Part shown: piece after piece, positions 54,268-63,714 of the stretch
How positions within the stretch are numbered: the first letter of the stretch is position 1
How the letters are laid out: each line of letters opens with the position of its first letter
Assembly: GCA_029945725.1 (NCBI GenBank)
Contig: JAQSDB010000003.1
Location: forward strand, 189,842-253,841
DNA from: a bacterium
Lineage (GTDB): Bacteria; Pseudomonadota; Gammaproteobacteria; Pseudomonadales; Moraxellaceae
Direction: 5' to 3'
Length of the DNA: 64,000 nucleotides
The notes under the pieces: model-generated
What the model was told of the DNA's origin: nothing
Seen by the model: the letters and a program-made list of their open reading frames with translations, nothing else
Database searches by the model: none
Program-made: the position numbers and the translations under genes

Positions 54268-54636
54268 TTATTTGCCAGGAACCAGGCTGGCAATAGTCTG
54301 CATCAGGAAAGTTTCATCCACCGGCTTGGTCAGATAGTCCCTCGCACCCTGACGCTTACCCCAGACACGATCAGTCTCCTGATCCTTGGTCGTTACAATC
54401 ACGATCGGAATATGGGCCGTATCTTCACCTTTGGTGAGCTGACGGGTAGCCTGAAAGCCATTCAGACCGGGCATTACTACGTCCATCAAAACCAGATCTG
54501 GCTGCTCAGCACGCGCCATCGCAACACCATCAGCGCCATTGGCAGCCTCAAGAACCTGATGACCATGCTTTTCAAGAATTTCACGGAAGCGATAAGTTTC
54601 CGTGGGTGAATCATCAACGATCAGAATACGCGCCAT
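54268..54636 (-). CDS. pilH: CheY-like response regulator PilH
   Basis: A 122-residue single-domain receiver: acidic pocket ILIVDDSPTETYRF, acceptor Asp in LVLMDVVMPGLNGFQ, Thr in IVIVTTKDQ and Lys in DYLTKPVDE. In Pseudomonas PilH is one of two Chp output regulators and affects pilus retraction or phosphate sink. Second gene of the cluster. Confidence 0.92.
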   Translation of the reverse strand: MARILIVDDSPTETYRFREILEKHGHQVLEAANGADGVAMARAEQPDLVLMDVVMPGLNGFQATRQLTKGEDTAHIPIVIVTTKDQETDRVWGKRQGARDYLTKPVDETFLMQTIASLVPGK

Positions 54637-54668
54637 AGTCCCCCCGCAAATGCTTGCCAGTCCGCGGC

Positions 54669-55055
54669 CTAGACCCGGACATGCTGCCGAATTGCACCCA
54701 GTAACTCTTCCTTACTGAATGGCTTGGTCAGGTACTCGTCAGAGCCCACAATACGCCCCTTGGCCTTGTCAAAAAGACCGTCCTTCGATGACAGCATGAT
54801 CACCGGAGTAGCCTTGAAGGCAGAGTTATTCTTGATCAATGCACAGGTCTGATAGCCATCCAGCCGCGGCATCATGATGTCGACGAAGATGATGTGCGGA
54901 TTGGTATCGGCAATCTTGGCAAGAGCATCAAAGCCGTCAGTTGCCGTAATCACGGTACAGCCAGCTTTTTGCAGCAGGGTTTCTGCAGTGCGGCGAATAG
55001 TCTTGGAGTCGTCAATCACCATGACTTTCAAACCGTCGAAATTATCTTCTGACAT
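54669..55055 (-). CDS. pilG: CheY-like response regulator PilG
   Basis: A 128-residue receiver with VMVIDDSKTIRRTAETLLQ, acceptor Asp in IIFVDIMMPRLDGYQ, Ser in IMLSSKDG and Lys in EYLTKPFSK. First gene of the cluster; PilG promotes pilus extension in Pseudomonas. The 265-bp region upstream should carry the operon promoter. Confidence 0.92.
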   Translation of the reverse strand: MSEDNFDGLKVMVIDDSKTIRRTAETLLQKAGCTVITATDGFDALAKIADTNPHIIFVDIMMPRLDGYQTCALIKNNSAFKATPVIMLSSKDGLFDKAKGRIVGSDEYLTKPFSKEELLGAIRQHVRV

Positions 55056-55320
55056 TGGAGCAGCCTTTTTTCTTTCGGATGAGGCTTTTTAGGAGCCTGC
55101 TTCGGGCATGAAAAAAACCGGAAGAGGACTATCGCATCAAGCCACAGGGCAATAGAAACGACAGAATGGCACCGTTTTAACACAGTTTTTCAGGGCCCGC
55201 TACATGGGCCAAAAAGTAAAAGCCCCTGTCGCGAATCAAGTCGGGACAAGGGCTTAGCGCAATTTTCTGACGAGCCACTGCAAGTTTGGGCATGAGCGGC
55301 AAGTCGCCACCCCCAAAGCG
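55056..55320 (-). promoter_or_regulatory. Leader region of the pil-chp operon
   Basis: 265 bp between the cysA stop and pilG. It contains the cysA terminator (55211-55256) and then about 150 bp before the pilG ATG, where the pil-chp promoter should lie. I could not assign -35/-10 boxes with confidence. No ORF with an RBS is present. Confidence 0.45.
55211..55256 (-). terminator. Terminator of the cysTWA operon
   Basis: Read on the minus strand: AAGCCCTTGTC, a 14-nt loop, GACAGGGGCTT (one mismatch) and then TTACTTTTT. It lies about 65 nt after the cysA stop and insulates pilG. Confidence 0.75.
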
Positions 55321-56406
55321 TCAAATCACATAGTCACTAACCGCCCCGCCCTGGTCGGCAGAAAGAAAGACCCGAGCCTGGCGCGGCCGAAAATAGACCG
55401 TCTCGCCCTCTTCCACAGGCTCTGACAAGTAGCGCTCGCGCGAGAGCTCGACTTCAACCTTCTCGTTGGCATGCGCCAGCACCAGACGAACCAGACCACC
55501 CAATCGCCTGACCTCATCAACACGCCCCGTCAGGGACTCCGGCAGCGGCAGCCGCGAGAGCTCGATATCATGCGGACGGACATAGGCAACGGCCTGCGAG
55601 GCATCCACGCCGGCATGCTCGCTGACCTCAAGCCGCAGGCCACCCAGGTCGGCCCAGCCGTGATCCACACGGCCGTGAAAAAGATTCACATTGCCGAGGA
55701 AGCTGTAAACAAAAGGGCTGGCAGGGGCCTGATAGACCTCGTCCGGCGTACCCACCTGCTCAATATGCCCCTTGTTGAGCACTACAATGCGGTCAGCAAC
55801 CTCCAGCGCCTCCTCCTGATCATGGGTCACAAACACCGAGGTGACATGAATCTCGTCATGCAGCTGACGCAACCAGCGCCTGAGATCCTTGCGTACTTTT
55901 GCATCAAGCGCCCCGAAGGGTTCATCCAGCAGTAACAGTTTTGGCTCAACCGCCAGCGCACGGGCGAGAGCAATACGCTGACGCTGCCCCCCGGAAAGCT
56001 GACTGGGATAACGGTCTGCCAGCCAGTCCAGCTGCACCAGCTCCAGCAGTGCATGAACCTTCTTGCGAATCTCTGCCTCGGAAGGTCGCTGTTTGCGCGG
56101 GCGCACGCGCAAACCAAAAGCCACATTCTCAAAAACACTCATATGGCGAAACAATGCATAGTGCTGGAAAACAAAGCCAACCTGGCGATCGCGCACATGC
56201 TGATCGGTCGTGTCTTCACCATGAAAAAGAATGCTGCCATTGTCCGCCGATTCAAGGCCCGCAATAATGCGTAGCAGTGTTGTCTTGCCACAACCAGAGG
56301 GGCCCAGCAACGCTACCAGCTCGCCGGTTTCCACCGTAAGACTCACATTATCCAGCGCGACAAAGTCGCCAAAGCGCTTGCTGATATTCCTGATATCGAT
56401 GCTCAT
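55321..56406 (-). CDS. cysA: Sulfate/thiosulfate ABC transporter ATP-binding protein
   Basis: A 361-residue ABC ATPase from [20 protein letters not shown] (56406 fits the family start; 56418 is an in-frame alternative). Walker [15 protein letters not shown], signature [17 protein letters not shown], Walker [15 protein letters not shown] and H-loop [16 protein letters not shown]. The C-terminal TOBE-like regulatory domain follows. Powers the CysT-CysW permease; 19 nt after cysW. Confidence 0.95.
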   Translation of the reverse strand: MSIDIRNISKRFGDFVALDNVSLTVETGELVALLGPSGCGKTTLLRIIAGLESADNGSILFHGEDTTDQHVRDRQVGFVFQHYALFRHMSVFENVAFGLRVRPRKQRPSEAEIRKKVHALLELVQLDWLADRYPSQLSGGQRQRIALARALAVEPKLLLLDEPFGALDAKVRKDLRRWLRQLHDEIHVTSVFVTHDQEEALEVADRIVVLNKGHIEQVGTPDEVYQAPASPFVYSFLGNVNLFHGRVDHGWADLGGLRLEVSEHAGVDASQAVAYVRPHDIELSRLPLPESLTGRVDEVRRLGGLVRLVLAHANEKVEVELSRERYLSEPVEEGETVYFRPRQARVFLSADQGGAVSDYVI

Positions 56407-56425
56407 TATGTATGTCATCCGCCCT

Positions 56426-57325
56426 TTAATTATTCACTGGACCGGATTCCTGATATCCGGAACGCAATGCCTTGATTTCCTTTGCCAGTTGCCACTCGGC
56501 AAAGCTTTTGATCAGCAAGGTGATCAACGCCAGAAAGGCCAGCAGCGAGGCAACAGCAAACGCTGCCACGAAGTTGTATTCGTTGTAGAGAATCTCAACC
56601 TGCAATGGCATGGTATTGGTCAAGCCTCGAATATGCCCAGAGACCACTGATACCGCACCAAACTCTCCCATGGCACGCGCGTTACAGAGAATAACGCCAT
56701 AAAGAATCCCCCACTTTATGTTCGGCAAAGTGACATGCCAGAAGGTCTTGAAGCCGGAAGCACCCAGTGTAATTGCAGCCTCCTCCTCTTCGATCCCTTG
56801 CGATTGCATCAAGGGAATCAGTTCACGCGCTACAAAAGGAAACGTTACAAATAACGTCGCCAGAACAATCCCTGGCACTGCAAAAAGTATCTTGATGTCA
56901 TGTTCATAAAGCCACTCACCAAAAACCCCCTGAGCACCGAACAGCAACACATAGATAAGGCCGGCAATGACAGGCGACACGGCAAAGGGAAGATCAATAA
57001 GGGTGATCAGTAACTGCTTGCCGCGGAAATCAAATTTTGCAATTGCCCATGCGGCCGACACCCCGAAAACAAGATTAAGCGGAACGGAAATCCCTGCTGC
57101 AATCAGTGTCAGCTTGATGGCCGACAATGCATCCGGATCTTTGAGCGCCGAAAAGTAAGCTTCAGCGCCCTTTCTAAATGCCTCCACAAAAACAGCAGCG
57201 AGCGGCGCCAGCAAAAAGATCGCCAGAAAAAGCATGGCAACGCCAATTAGCAGCGCACGAATCCACCACGCCTCCGTAGTGGCGCTAGTGCGCCTGGATG
57301 CGGTCACCGATGAATGAATAGACAT
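56426..57325 (-). CDS. cysW: Sulfate/thiosulfate ABC permease CysW
   Basis: A 299-residue permease with six membrane helices and the EAA loop [20 protein letters not shown] that docks Cys[20 protein letters not shown] and [15 protein letters not shown] are characteristic. 12 nt after cysT, 19 nt before cysA. Confidence 0.95.
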   Translation of the reverse strand: MSIHSSVTASRRTSATTEAWWIRALLIGVAMLFLAIFLLAPLAAVFVEAFRKGAEAYFSALKDPDALSAIKLTLIAAGISVPLNLVFGVSAAWAIAKFDFRGKQLLITLIDLPFAVSPVIAGLIYVLLFGAQGVFGEWLYEHDIKILFAVPGIVLATLFVTFPFVARELIPLMQSQGIEEEEAAITLGASGFKTFWHVTLPNIKWGILYGVILCNARAMGEFGAVSVVSGHIRGLTNTMPLQVEILYNEYNFVAAFAVASLLAFLALITLLIKSFAEWQLAKEIKALRSGYQESGPVNN

Positions 57326-57337
57326 AATTATTCCTGA

Positions 57338-58174
57338 TCAGATACGACCGTGACGGCGCTGACTCCAGGCCTGCAAGCCATTCACTGTCAGCAACAAGAC
57401 AAAAGAAATCAGCATCATGACCAAAGCAATCGCCGTTGCTCCCGCATAATTGTATTGCTCCAGCTGGGTGATAATGAGCAGGGGGGTGATTTCAGAAATC
57501 ATCGGCATATTGCCGGCAATGAAAATTACCGATCCGTATTCGCCAATGGCCCGCGCAAACGCCAAGGCAAAACCCGTAATCAATGCCGGCAAAATAGCCG
57601 GAAAAATGACTTTCAAAAAAGTCTGCCCGCGGCTGGCGCCCAGACTGACGGCCGCCTCCTCCACCTCAACCTCAAGATCCTCCAGCACGGGCTGCAGCGT
57701 TCTCACCACAAAAGGCAAACCAATAAAAGTCAGGGCCACGACAACCCCCAAAGGCTTGAAAGCAACCTTGATTCCGAGGGGCTCAAGGTACTGGCCAATC
57801 CAGCCATTCGGGACAAAAAGTGTTGTCAGTGCAATGCCGGCCACCGCTGTGGGCAAGGCAAAGGGCAGATCCACCAGCGCATCAATCAGGCGCCGGCCCG
57901 GAAAGCGGTAGCGCACCAGCACCCAGGCCACCAGAAAACCAAAAACCGCATTGATCACAGCGCCGATAAATGCCGCGCCAAAGCTCAGACGGTACGATGC
58001 CATGACACGTGGCGAGGTCACGATGCCCACAAAGTCACCCCATGACAAAGAGGCGCTCTTCCAGAACAGACCGGAAAGGGGAATGAGGATAAGCAGACTG
58101 AGATAAAAGATCGTGAAGCCCATCGTCAGGCCGAAGCCAGGCAACACACTGGGCTTTCGCCAAAATGACTGTGT
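57338..58174 (-). CDS. cysT: Sulfate/thiosulfate ABC permease CysT
   Basis: A 278-residue permease from MTQSFWRKPSVLPGFGLTMG, the usual family length; the track start at 58216 is a TTG without support. Six helices, LPFALPTAVAGIALTTLF and the EAA loop VEEAAVSLGASRGQTFLKV are visible, followed by GEYGSVIFIAGN. First gene of cysTWA; the 151 bp upstream separates it from the regulator and holds a motif shared with the sbp promoter. Confidence 0.95.
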   Translation of the reverse strand, partial: TQSFWRKPSVLPGFGLTMGFTIFYLSLLILIPLSGLFWKSASLSWGDFVGIVTSPRVMASYRLSFGAAFIGAVINAVFGFLVAWVLVRYRFPGRRLIDALVDLPFALPTAVAGIALTTLFVPNGWIGQYLEPLGIKVAFKPLGVVVALTFIGLPFVVRTLQPVLEDLEVEVEEAAVSLGASRGQTFLKVIFPAILPALITGFALAFARAIGEYGSVIFIAGNMPMISEITPLLIITQLEQYNYAGATAIALVMMLISFVLLLTVNGLQAWSQRRHGRI

Positions 58175-58312
58175 CATAAACCGTACAACCCCAAAAAATA
58201 CGCCAAGACCGCCCAAGGTGCGGCAGACACAGGGCCCCTGCGAATGGCGGCGGCCACTTTATCCGTAGAAAAATGACAGATGAAATACCAATTACGCAGG
58301 ACGAGCTGCTTT

Positions 58313-58322
58313 TTGGTTATAA
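58313..58322 (+). promoter_or_regulatory. Motif TTGGTTATAA in the cysT leader
   Basis: Copy of the ten-base motif found before sbp. It lies 3 nt beyond the regulator stop and about 139 nt before the cysT start. Confidence 0.35.
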
Positions 58323-58325
58323 CCC

Positions 58326-59039
58326 TCAGGAGGCGAAGCGTATGCCCTCTGCTCCGCTCCCGCGTTTGCGCGGAGCCTCATTGGCAAAACGGTAACCGCT
58401 ACCACGGACCGCTTCGATCAGGTGACCCGAGCCATAGCGGGCCAATTGATTGCGCAGACGGTAAACGTGCACATCAACGGTACGCTCCTCCACAAAGCCC
58501 TGATCTGCCCACACCGTTTCCAGCAATTGGGCGCGCGTATAAACGCGGCCGGGGTGAGCCATAAGGAAATACAGAAGGCGGAATGCCAGTGAGGTCAGAT
58601 TCAGCGGTAGATGTCCCACCCATGCCTGTTGCTGACCCGGATCCAGTCGCAGCCCCTCCAGCTCCAGAGGCGTCAGTTCGGACGGGCCTGGTTTCAGCAC
58701 AGCCTTGAGCTTGAGCAGTAACTCACGCGGCTCTGTCGACACCCGGTGCACCGATGGCGCAATCGCCACTCCCGGCAACTCATCCAGCACCAGGGCCGGC
58801 AGGCGCCGCGAGTCCGGCAAATGCCGGCGCAAGGGCGACACCAGCACGGCCGCGTGTTGCCGACTGCCCAGAACAAGGACGTCAGGCACCACAGCAGGCT
58901 CCTGCTGATGCAGGAAGTGCAGGGCCTCATCGCTGTCGCCGGCGGCGATCACGATATAACCGCCCTGTTGCTCAAGCACATGGGTGACAAAGCGGCGCGC
59001 CAGCTCATGCTCATGGATCAGTAATACGACGGTGCTCAT
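58326..59039 (-). CDS. OmpR-type winged-helix regulator with degenerate receiver
   Basis: A 237-residue DNA-binding protein. The C-terminal winged helix (about 135-225) is intact (LTSLAFRLLYFLMAHPGRVY and VEERTVDVHVYRLRNQL, GSGYRF) and PhoB-like. The N-terminal receiver-like part lacks key residues: the strand that should end in the phospho-acceptor Asp reads PDVLVLGSRQH, and the acidic pocket DD is replaced by HEHE. It probably acts without phosphorylation or senses another signal. No histidine kinase is adjacent. It is embedded among sulfate-uptake genes, so regulation of them is plausible. Confidence 0.8.
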   Translation of the reverse strand: MSTVVLLIHEHELARRFVTHVLEQQGGYIVIAAGDSDEALHFLHQQEPAVVPDVLVLGSRQHAAVLVSPLRRHLPDSRRLPALVLDELPGVAIAPSVHRVSTEPRELLLKLKAVLKPGPSELTPLELEGLRLDPGQQQAWVGHLPLNLTSLAFRLLYFLMAHPGRVYTRAQLLETVWADQGFVEERTVDVHVYRLRNQLARYGSGHLIEAVRGSGYRFANEAPRKRGSGAEGIRFAS

Positions 59040-59071
59040 GATTCGGATTCCTGTTCGCGCACGGCGGCTGA

Positions 59072-60076
59072 TTACTTCGCAGCCGGAACATAGATCTGGT
59101 CAAAAAGGCCGCCATCTGCAAAATGGATGCCCTGCACTCTTTTCCAGCCCCCCAGCGCGTCAATACCAACCAGCTTCAGCGGCTTGAATGTCGCCGAATA
59201 CTGACTCCGCACGACGGCATCGCGCGGGCGCAAATAATGCCTGGCTGCCAGTTTTTGACCTTCCGTCGAATAGAGATACTCCAGATAGGCGCGGGACTGC
59301 TTCAGCGTGCCATGTTTGCTGGCAAACTTTTCAACCACTGCCACGGGTGGCTCGGCAAGAATACTGACCGATGGATAGATTATTTCCAGATTGGCATCAG
59401 CAAGCTCTCGCTGTGTCAGGAAGGCTTCATTCTCGAACGTAACGAGCACATCACCGATACCACGCTGCGCAAATGTTGTGGTCGCGCCACGGCCACCCGC
59501 ATCAAGAACAGGCACATTGCGGAAAAGCTTCTGCTCGAAATCAATCGCACTGGCGTCGCCACCCCCCTTTTTCCTCGCATAAATCCAGGCGCCAAGATAG
59601 GTATAGCGGCCATTACCAGAGGTCTTTGGATTAGGAATAATCACGGACAGGCCCGGCTTCACCAGATCCCCCCAGTCCTTGATGCCGTTTGGATTACCTT
59701 TACGCACCAAAAACACGATAGTGGAAGTAAACGGAGAGCTGTTATCGCGATATTTCTTCACCCAGTCTTTTGGCAATAGCTCCTTTTCTGCAAGAATATC
59801 GATGTCATTGGACTGATTCATGGTCGCTACATCTGCTTCGAGGCCGTCTGCCACGGCTCTCGCCTGCTTGCTGGAACCCCCGTGTGACTGATTGATCGTC
59901 AGCGTTTCTCCGGTCTTGTTTTTCCAGTAAACCGTGAAGACATCATTATAGTCCTTGAAAAATTCCCGGGTTACATCGTACGAAACATTGAGCAACGTAG
60001 CCGCAGATACTGACTGCGCCAACAAAATAGCAGCGGCAGTAAAACCAATATTTGAAATAATTCCGTGCTTTTTCAT
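59072..60076 (-). CDS. Periplasmic sulfate-binding protein (second copy)
   Basis: A 334-residue binding protein of the Sbp/CysP family with signal peptide MKKHGIISNIGFTAAAILLA ending in SVSAA. Mature sequence begins TLLNVSYDVTREFFKDYN; further family segments are QSHGGSSKQARAVADGLEAD, NPKTSGNGRYTYLGAW and PPVAVVEKFASKHGT. Paralogous to the protein at 60405-61424, from which it differs throughout. AAGGGAAG precedes the ATG. Delivers sulfate or thiosulfate to CysTW. Confidence 0.92.
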   Translation of the reverse strand: MKKHGIISNIGFTAAAILLAQSVSAATLLNVSYDVTREFFKDYNDVFTVYWKNKTGETLTINQSHGGSSKQARAVADGLEADVATMNQSNDIDILAEKELLPKDWVKKYRDNSSPFTSTIVFLVRKGNPNGIKDWGDLVKPGLSVIIPNPKTSGNGRYTYLGAWIYARKKGGGDASAIDFEQKLFRNVPVLDAGGRGATTTFAQRGIGDVLVTFENEAFLTQRELADANLEIIYPSVSILAEPPVAVVEKFASKHGTLKQSRAYLEYLYSTEGQKLAARHYLRPRDAVVRSQYSATFKPLKLVGIDALGGWKRVQGIHFADGGLFDQIYVPAAK

Positions 60077-60098
60077 AATGCTTCCCTTTATTTTTCCT

Positions 60099-60314
60099 TC
60101 AGATAATGGCCAAAGCCACTTCCGTTGACTTGACCAATGCCACTACCTCGGTACCGACTACCAGATTAAGATCCCTGACGGACCTTGTGGTGATAACCGA
60201 TGTGACGATACCAAAGGGCGTCTCCACTTCGACCTCTGAAACTACTGGACCCGTGATAATTTCCTTGATATGGCCCCGGAACTGGTTTCGTACATTGATG
60301 GCTTCTATGCTCAT
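60099..60314 (-). CDS. Molbindin-like TOBE-domain protein (Mop)
   Basis: A 71-residue single TOBE/Mop domain: MSIEAINVRNQFRGHIKEI and VVSEVEVETPFGIVTSVITT, closing with VVALVKSTEVALAI. The ATG at 60314 has GGAG about 7 nt upstream and the length is exactly that of molbindins; the track start is too early. Such proteins bind molybdate or tungstate in the cytoplasm. Placed between two sulfate-binding protein genes, it suggests handling of an oxyanion that competes with sulfate. Confidence 0.87.
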   Translation of the reverse strand: MSIEAINVRNQFRGHIKEIITGPVVSEVEVETPFGIVTSVITTRSVRDLNLVVGTEVVALVKSTEVALAII

Positions 60315-60404
60315 TTTTCTACTCCGGAATATTTTCGTTGCAGGCGAGAAAAGCCCCGTGCTGCCCGTCACAAGCATTCATGGCGACACGATCAGCAGAT
60401 CAGA

Positions 60405-61424
60405 TTATTTCTTTCCCGGCACATAGATCTGGTCAAAGGTGCCGCCATCCGCGAAATGCGTTTCAGTGGCAAGGCTCCAGCCGCCAAAATCCTTGATGCT
60501 GAAAAGCTTTATTTTCGGCAGCTGTTTTTCATATTTTGCGGCAGCTTTCGGGCTGGTCGGGCGGTAATAGTTGCGACCGGCAATGTCCTGCCCTTCGTCA
60601 CTGTAGAGGTACTGCAGATAGGCCTTTGCCACTTCAGTCGTGCCATGCTTCCTGGCATTCCGGTCAACCACTGCTACCGGTGGCTCCGCCAGAATACTGA
60701 TCGACGGCACCACGATTTCAACTTTCTCCGGGCCCAGCTCCTTCACCGCTAGGAAGGCTTCGTTTTCCCATGCCAGCAGGACATCACCGATACCACGCTC
60801 AACGAAGGTGGTCGTGGAGCCTCGCGCACCGGAATCCAGCACAGGCACATTCTGATAAAGCTTCTTCACGAAGGCCTTGGCGGTATCGGTATTGGCGCCC
60901 GGCTGGCGCAGGGCATAACCCCAGGCCGCAAGATAATTCCAGCGCGCTCCGCCCGAGGTTTTGGGATTGGGCGTGATCACCTGCAGCCCTGGCCTGACCA
61001 GATCACCCCAGTCCTTGATGCCTTTGGGATTTCCCTTGCGCACCAGAAATACAATCGTGGAAGTGTAGGGAGCGCTGTTATGGGGGAGGCGCCTGGCCCA
61101 GTTTTCATCAAGCAGCCTGGCCTTGCTGGCCAGGGGATCAATATCGCCTGCCAGTGCCAGGGTCACGACATCCGCCTCGAGACCATCAATCACCGAACGG
61201 GCCTGCTTGCCAGAACCGCCATGGGACTGCCTGACCACCACATCATCCCCTGTCCTGGCTTTCCAGTACCGGGCAAAGGCCTGGTTGTAATCCTGATAAA
61301 GTTCGCGAGTGGGATCGTAGGAAACGTTGAGCAGATTGATCTCGGCAGCACTGGCAGCCGCCGCTGACACCCCAAGCGCAAGCACTAGCGCGCTGACACC
61401 CAGACGGAAAAAGGAGATTTTCAT
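60405..61424 (-). CDS. sbp: Periplasmic sulfate-binding protein
   Basis: A 339-residue sulfate-binding protein from [20 protein letters not shown] (61424), with signal peptide and mature start [21 protein letters not shown]. Segments typical of Sbp: [60 protein letters not shown] and [19 protein letters not shown]. First of the two paralogues after the TSUP permease. Confidence 0.93.
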   Translation of the reverse strand: MKISFFRLGVSALVLALGVSAAAASAAEINLLNVSYDPTRELYQDYNQAFARYWKARTGDDVVVRQSHGGSGKQARSVIDGLEADVVTLALAGDIDPLASKARLLDENWARRLPHNSAPYTSTIVFLVRKGNPKGIKDWGDLVRPGLQVITPNPKTSGGARWNYLAAWGYALRQPGANTDTAKAFVKKLYQNVPVLDSGARGSTTTFVERGIGDVLLAWENEAFLAVKELGPEKVEIVVPSISILAEPPVAVVDRNARKHGTTEVAKAYLQYLYSDEGQDIAGRNYYRPTSPKAAAKYEKQLPKIKLFSIKDFGGWSLATETHFADGGTFDQIYVPGKK

Positions 61425-61510
61425 GGCACACCCCGAAAACAAATGAATTGATTAGGGGGCTGATGCTATTGCGACAAGGAAGAGTTTAAAAAGAATAAAT
61501 AGTTACTCAC

Positions 61511-61520
61511 TTATAACCAA
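61511..61520 (-). promoter_or_regulatory. Motif TTGGTTATAA upstream of sbp, shared with cysT leader
   Basis: TTGGTTATAA (read on the minus strand) lies about 87 nt before the sbp start. The same ten bases occur at 58313-58322 between the regulator and cysT, in opposite orientation. A second 9-mer, ACCAATTAC, also recurs in both leaders (61516-61524 and 58287-58295). They may be parts of a shared operator, for example for CysB or the embedded regulator. Confidence 0.35.
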
Positions 61521-62282
61521 TTACCATCCCATCAAGGCATCCACCAGAAGTTTGCCGCCGGCCACCACGGTCAGAATCTCAAAGGCATGCTTGACCAGCC
61601 GGTTTCCCTTGAGCAGGGCCCAGTGGGCGCCAATATACCCCCCCAGAAATGAGCCCAGCAGCAAGGGGGGCAACCAGTCCCATTTGACTGGCGCCTGTAC
61701 CGACAGCATCGCGGCACCGAGGCCATTCCAGAAAAGCCCGACCAGGATCAAGGTGTAGGAAACAGCACGGGTGTAATCGAGACCGAACCATCGTACCAGC
61801 CAGATTGTGACGAACAGGCCGGTACCCGATGTGAGCGAACCATTGAGAACGCCCGTCAGAAACAACACCAGTCCGCCGAGCACAAGGCCCGACCGGTCGC
61901 GATGACGGCGCTCGCTACACTGCCCGAGCTGTGGCCGGCGCCATGAATAAACACCCAGGCCCAGAGTCAGCAGCCCGAGGGCAAGCTCTGCCCAGCGATC
62001 GGGAATGCGCAGGATCAGCTGGGTGCCGAGAAGGACTCCGGGCCAGCCACAAGCCAGGATGAACAGAGCAAAGCGCCAGCGCATCCGCCCCTCGCGCAGG
62101 TGCCGGATCGTGGCACCCACACCCAGCGCAACACTGGCAATCTTGTGCGTCGCCAATGCCGCAGGAAATCCCAGGCCAAGCATCAGCAGGGCCGGTAACT
62201 GCAGGAGGCCTGCGCCGCCACCGGCCAGGGCGGAAAGGGTGTTTGCCAGCAGCGCCACAAAAAACAAAACCACGACATCCAT
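61521..62282 (-). CDS. TSUP family anion permease (TauE/SafE)
   Basis: A 253-residue membrane protein with about eight helices and the family opening LANTLSALAGGGAGLLQLPALLMLGL. A second repeat half is TGVLNGSLTSGTGLFVTIWLV. TSUP proteins move sulfite, sulfonates or related anions. Directly upstream of sbp in the sulfate locus, hence sulfur-anion export or import is likely. Direction cannot be told from sequence. Confidence 0.87.
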   Translation of the reverse strand: MDVVVLFFVALLANTLSALAGGGAGLLQLPALLMLGLGFPAALATHKIASVALGVGATIRHLREGRMRWRFALFILACGWPGVLLGTQLILRIPDRWAELALGLLTLGLGVYSWRRPQLGQCSERRHRDRSGLVLGGLVLFLTGVLNGSLTSGTGLFVTIWLVRWFGLDYTRAVSYTLILVGLFWNGLGAAMLSVQAPVKWDWLPPLLLGSFLGGYIGAHWALLKGNRLVKHAFEILTVVAGGKLLVDALMGW

Positions 62283-62365
62283 GACTGTCGGCCCTGAGCC
62301 TGCTCCCCTAGAATAGGCCCGGATTATAACGGAGCTGCCGTCTGCACTCCCCGGAGAAAAAGCCC

Positions 62366-63007
62366 ATGAAACCTCTTTTTTCCCTTCTGCTCCTGACCTG
62401 CATCCTTGGTGCGTCCATCACACAAGCGGCTGATGTCGAAGCGCGCTGGTACCGCTATTACGATGACAAGAAACAGCCGAACGTGACCGACAGTGTGACG
62501 TCCGACCATATCGCGCACGGCTATGACGAGCTCACCGCAGGCATGCAGGTCATCAAGCATGTGCCCGCGCAACGAACACTGACCGCCGAAGAGGTCGCTG
62601 CCGCCAAAGCCAAACGCGAGGCAGACGCGCAACGCGAACGTGACGACAAGCAACTCTTGCGCCTGTACTCATCCGTTGCCGATGCCGAGCATGCGCGCAA
62701 CCGGCAGCTTGATGCCGTACAGCTGCGCGTTGATTTCAGCACCAACTCTCTTACCAGTCTGCGTCAGCGCCGTGCTGCCGAGGCGCAAAAAGCGGCAGTT
62801 TTCGAACGCACCGGCAAGCCCGTACCAAAAGATACCAAGGACGGAATAGCTAACTACGACAAACAGATTCAAAGTGCGCAAACAGAAATAAGTGCACGAA
62901 AAGCTGAACAAGACAAGATTCGCAGCGACTTCGCGCCTGCAATTAAACGCCTTCAGGAACTAACTGCCACGCGAACGGGAAGCTCTCCGGCAATCACCAA
63001 ACCCTGA
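62366..63007 (+). CDS. Secreted DUF4124-like protein with coiled coil
   Basis: A 213-residue exported protein with signal peptide MKPLFSLLLLTCILGASITQ ending in AADVE. The N-terminal mature part (WYRYYDDKKQPNVTDSVT, then GYDELTAGMQVIKHVP) resembles DUF4124, a short domain common in proteobacterial periplasmic proteins. The remainder is a charged helical region (EVAAAKAKREADAQRERDDK) likely to form a coiled coil. No function is known. Divergent from the TSUP gene and convergent with slmA. Confidence 0.7.
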   Translation: MKPLFSLLLLTCILGASITQAADVEARWYRYYDDKKQPNVTDSVTSDHIAHGYDELTAGMQVIKHVPAQRTLTAEEVAAAKAKREADAQRERDDKQLLRLYSSVADAEHARNRQLDAVQLRVDFSTNSLTSLRQRRAAEAQKAAVFERTGKPVPKDTKDGIANYDKQIQSAQTEISARKAEQDKIRSDFAPAIKRLQELTATRTGSSPAITKP

Positions 63008-63018
63008 AATCAGAAAAT

Positions 63019-63046
63019 AAAAAAGCCGGCAGTTGCCGGCTTTTTT
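63019..63046. terminator. Bidirectional terminator between the DUF4124-like gene and slmA
   Basis: AAAAAAGCCGGC-AGTT-GCCGGCTTTTTT, symmetric, between convergent genes. Confidence 0.92.
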
Positions 63047-63075
63047 ATACGAGCTCAAGAACAAGCAGAAGCCAG

Positions 63076-63681
63076 TCAGATCTTCAGCTCACGGAACAAC
63101 TGAACCGAAAGGAAGCTCCACTGCGCCGCCCATGATTCCGTAGGTTTTCGCCTGAAACCAGAACGCACGAACTGGCTGATATGCCCCTCAACCAGAGCCA
63201 GCATAAGATTGGCAGCGGCATTGCCTGTCATCACTGTACCCAATGACTGGCGCAGCTCGGCATCACGCAACACCTGCCGCAACTGGGTTTCCAGACGCTC
63301 AAAGAACTGGGCGATGCGTAACTGCAACCGCTCATGCTCACCCGTCAATGCATCCCCGTTAAGAATCCGTGTAATACCCGGATTTCGTTCCGTGAACACC
63401 AGTAGAAGGCCGAGGATTTTTTCACAGCGAACTCGTGCATCATCCTCTTCCTGAAGAATCAGGCTTACGCGCGAAAAAACCACATCCTCAACAAACTCAA
63501 TAAGGCCCTCAAACATTTTTGCCTTGCTGGGAAAATGCCGATACAGCGCCGCCTCGGTCACACCAACTTCTTTTGCCAGCGCCGCCGTGGTTATGCGTGC
63601 CCCGGGCTGACTTTCCAGCATGGAAGCCAGAGACTGCAGAATATGTTCACGCCGTGAAATCTTTGGTTCGGCAGCTGTCAT
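63076..63681 (-). CDS. slmA: Nucleoid occlusion factor SlmA
   Basis: A 201-residue TetR-fold DNA-binding protein. The HTH region (about 28-58) reads [24 protein letters not shown] and is nearly the SlmA consensus. The C-terminal domain has [22 protein letters not shown] and [12 protein letters not shown], both diagnostic. SlmA binds chromosomal sites and blocks FtsZ ring assembly over the nucleoid. It follows argB on the same strand, as in other gammaproteobacteria. Confidence 0.93.
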   Translation of the reverse strand: MTAAEPKISRREHILQSLASMLESQPGARITTAALAKEVGVTEAALYRHFPSKAKMFEGLIEFVEDVVFSRVSLILQEEDDARVRCEKILGLLLVFTERNPGITRILNGDALTGEHERLQLRIAQFFERLETQLRQVLRDAELRQSLGTVMTGNAAANLMLALVEGHISQFVRSGFRRKPTESWAAQWSFLSVQLFRELKI

Positions 63682-63714
63682 GCTTGCCTCCTTGCAGCGT
63701 CAGGTAGTTTGAAA

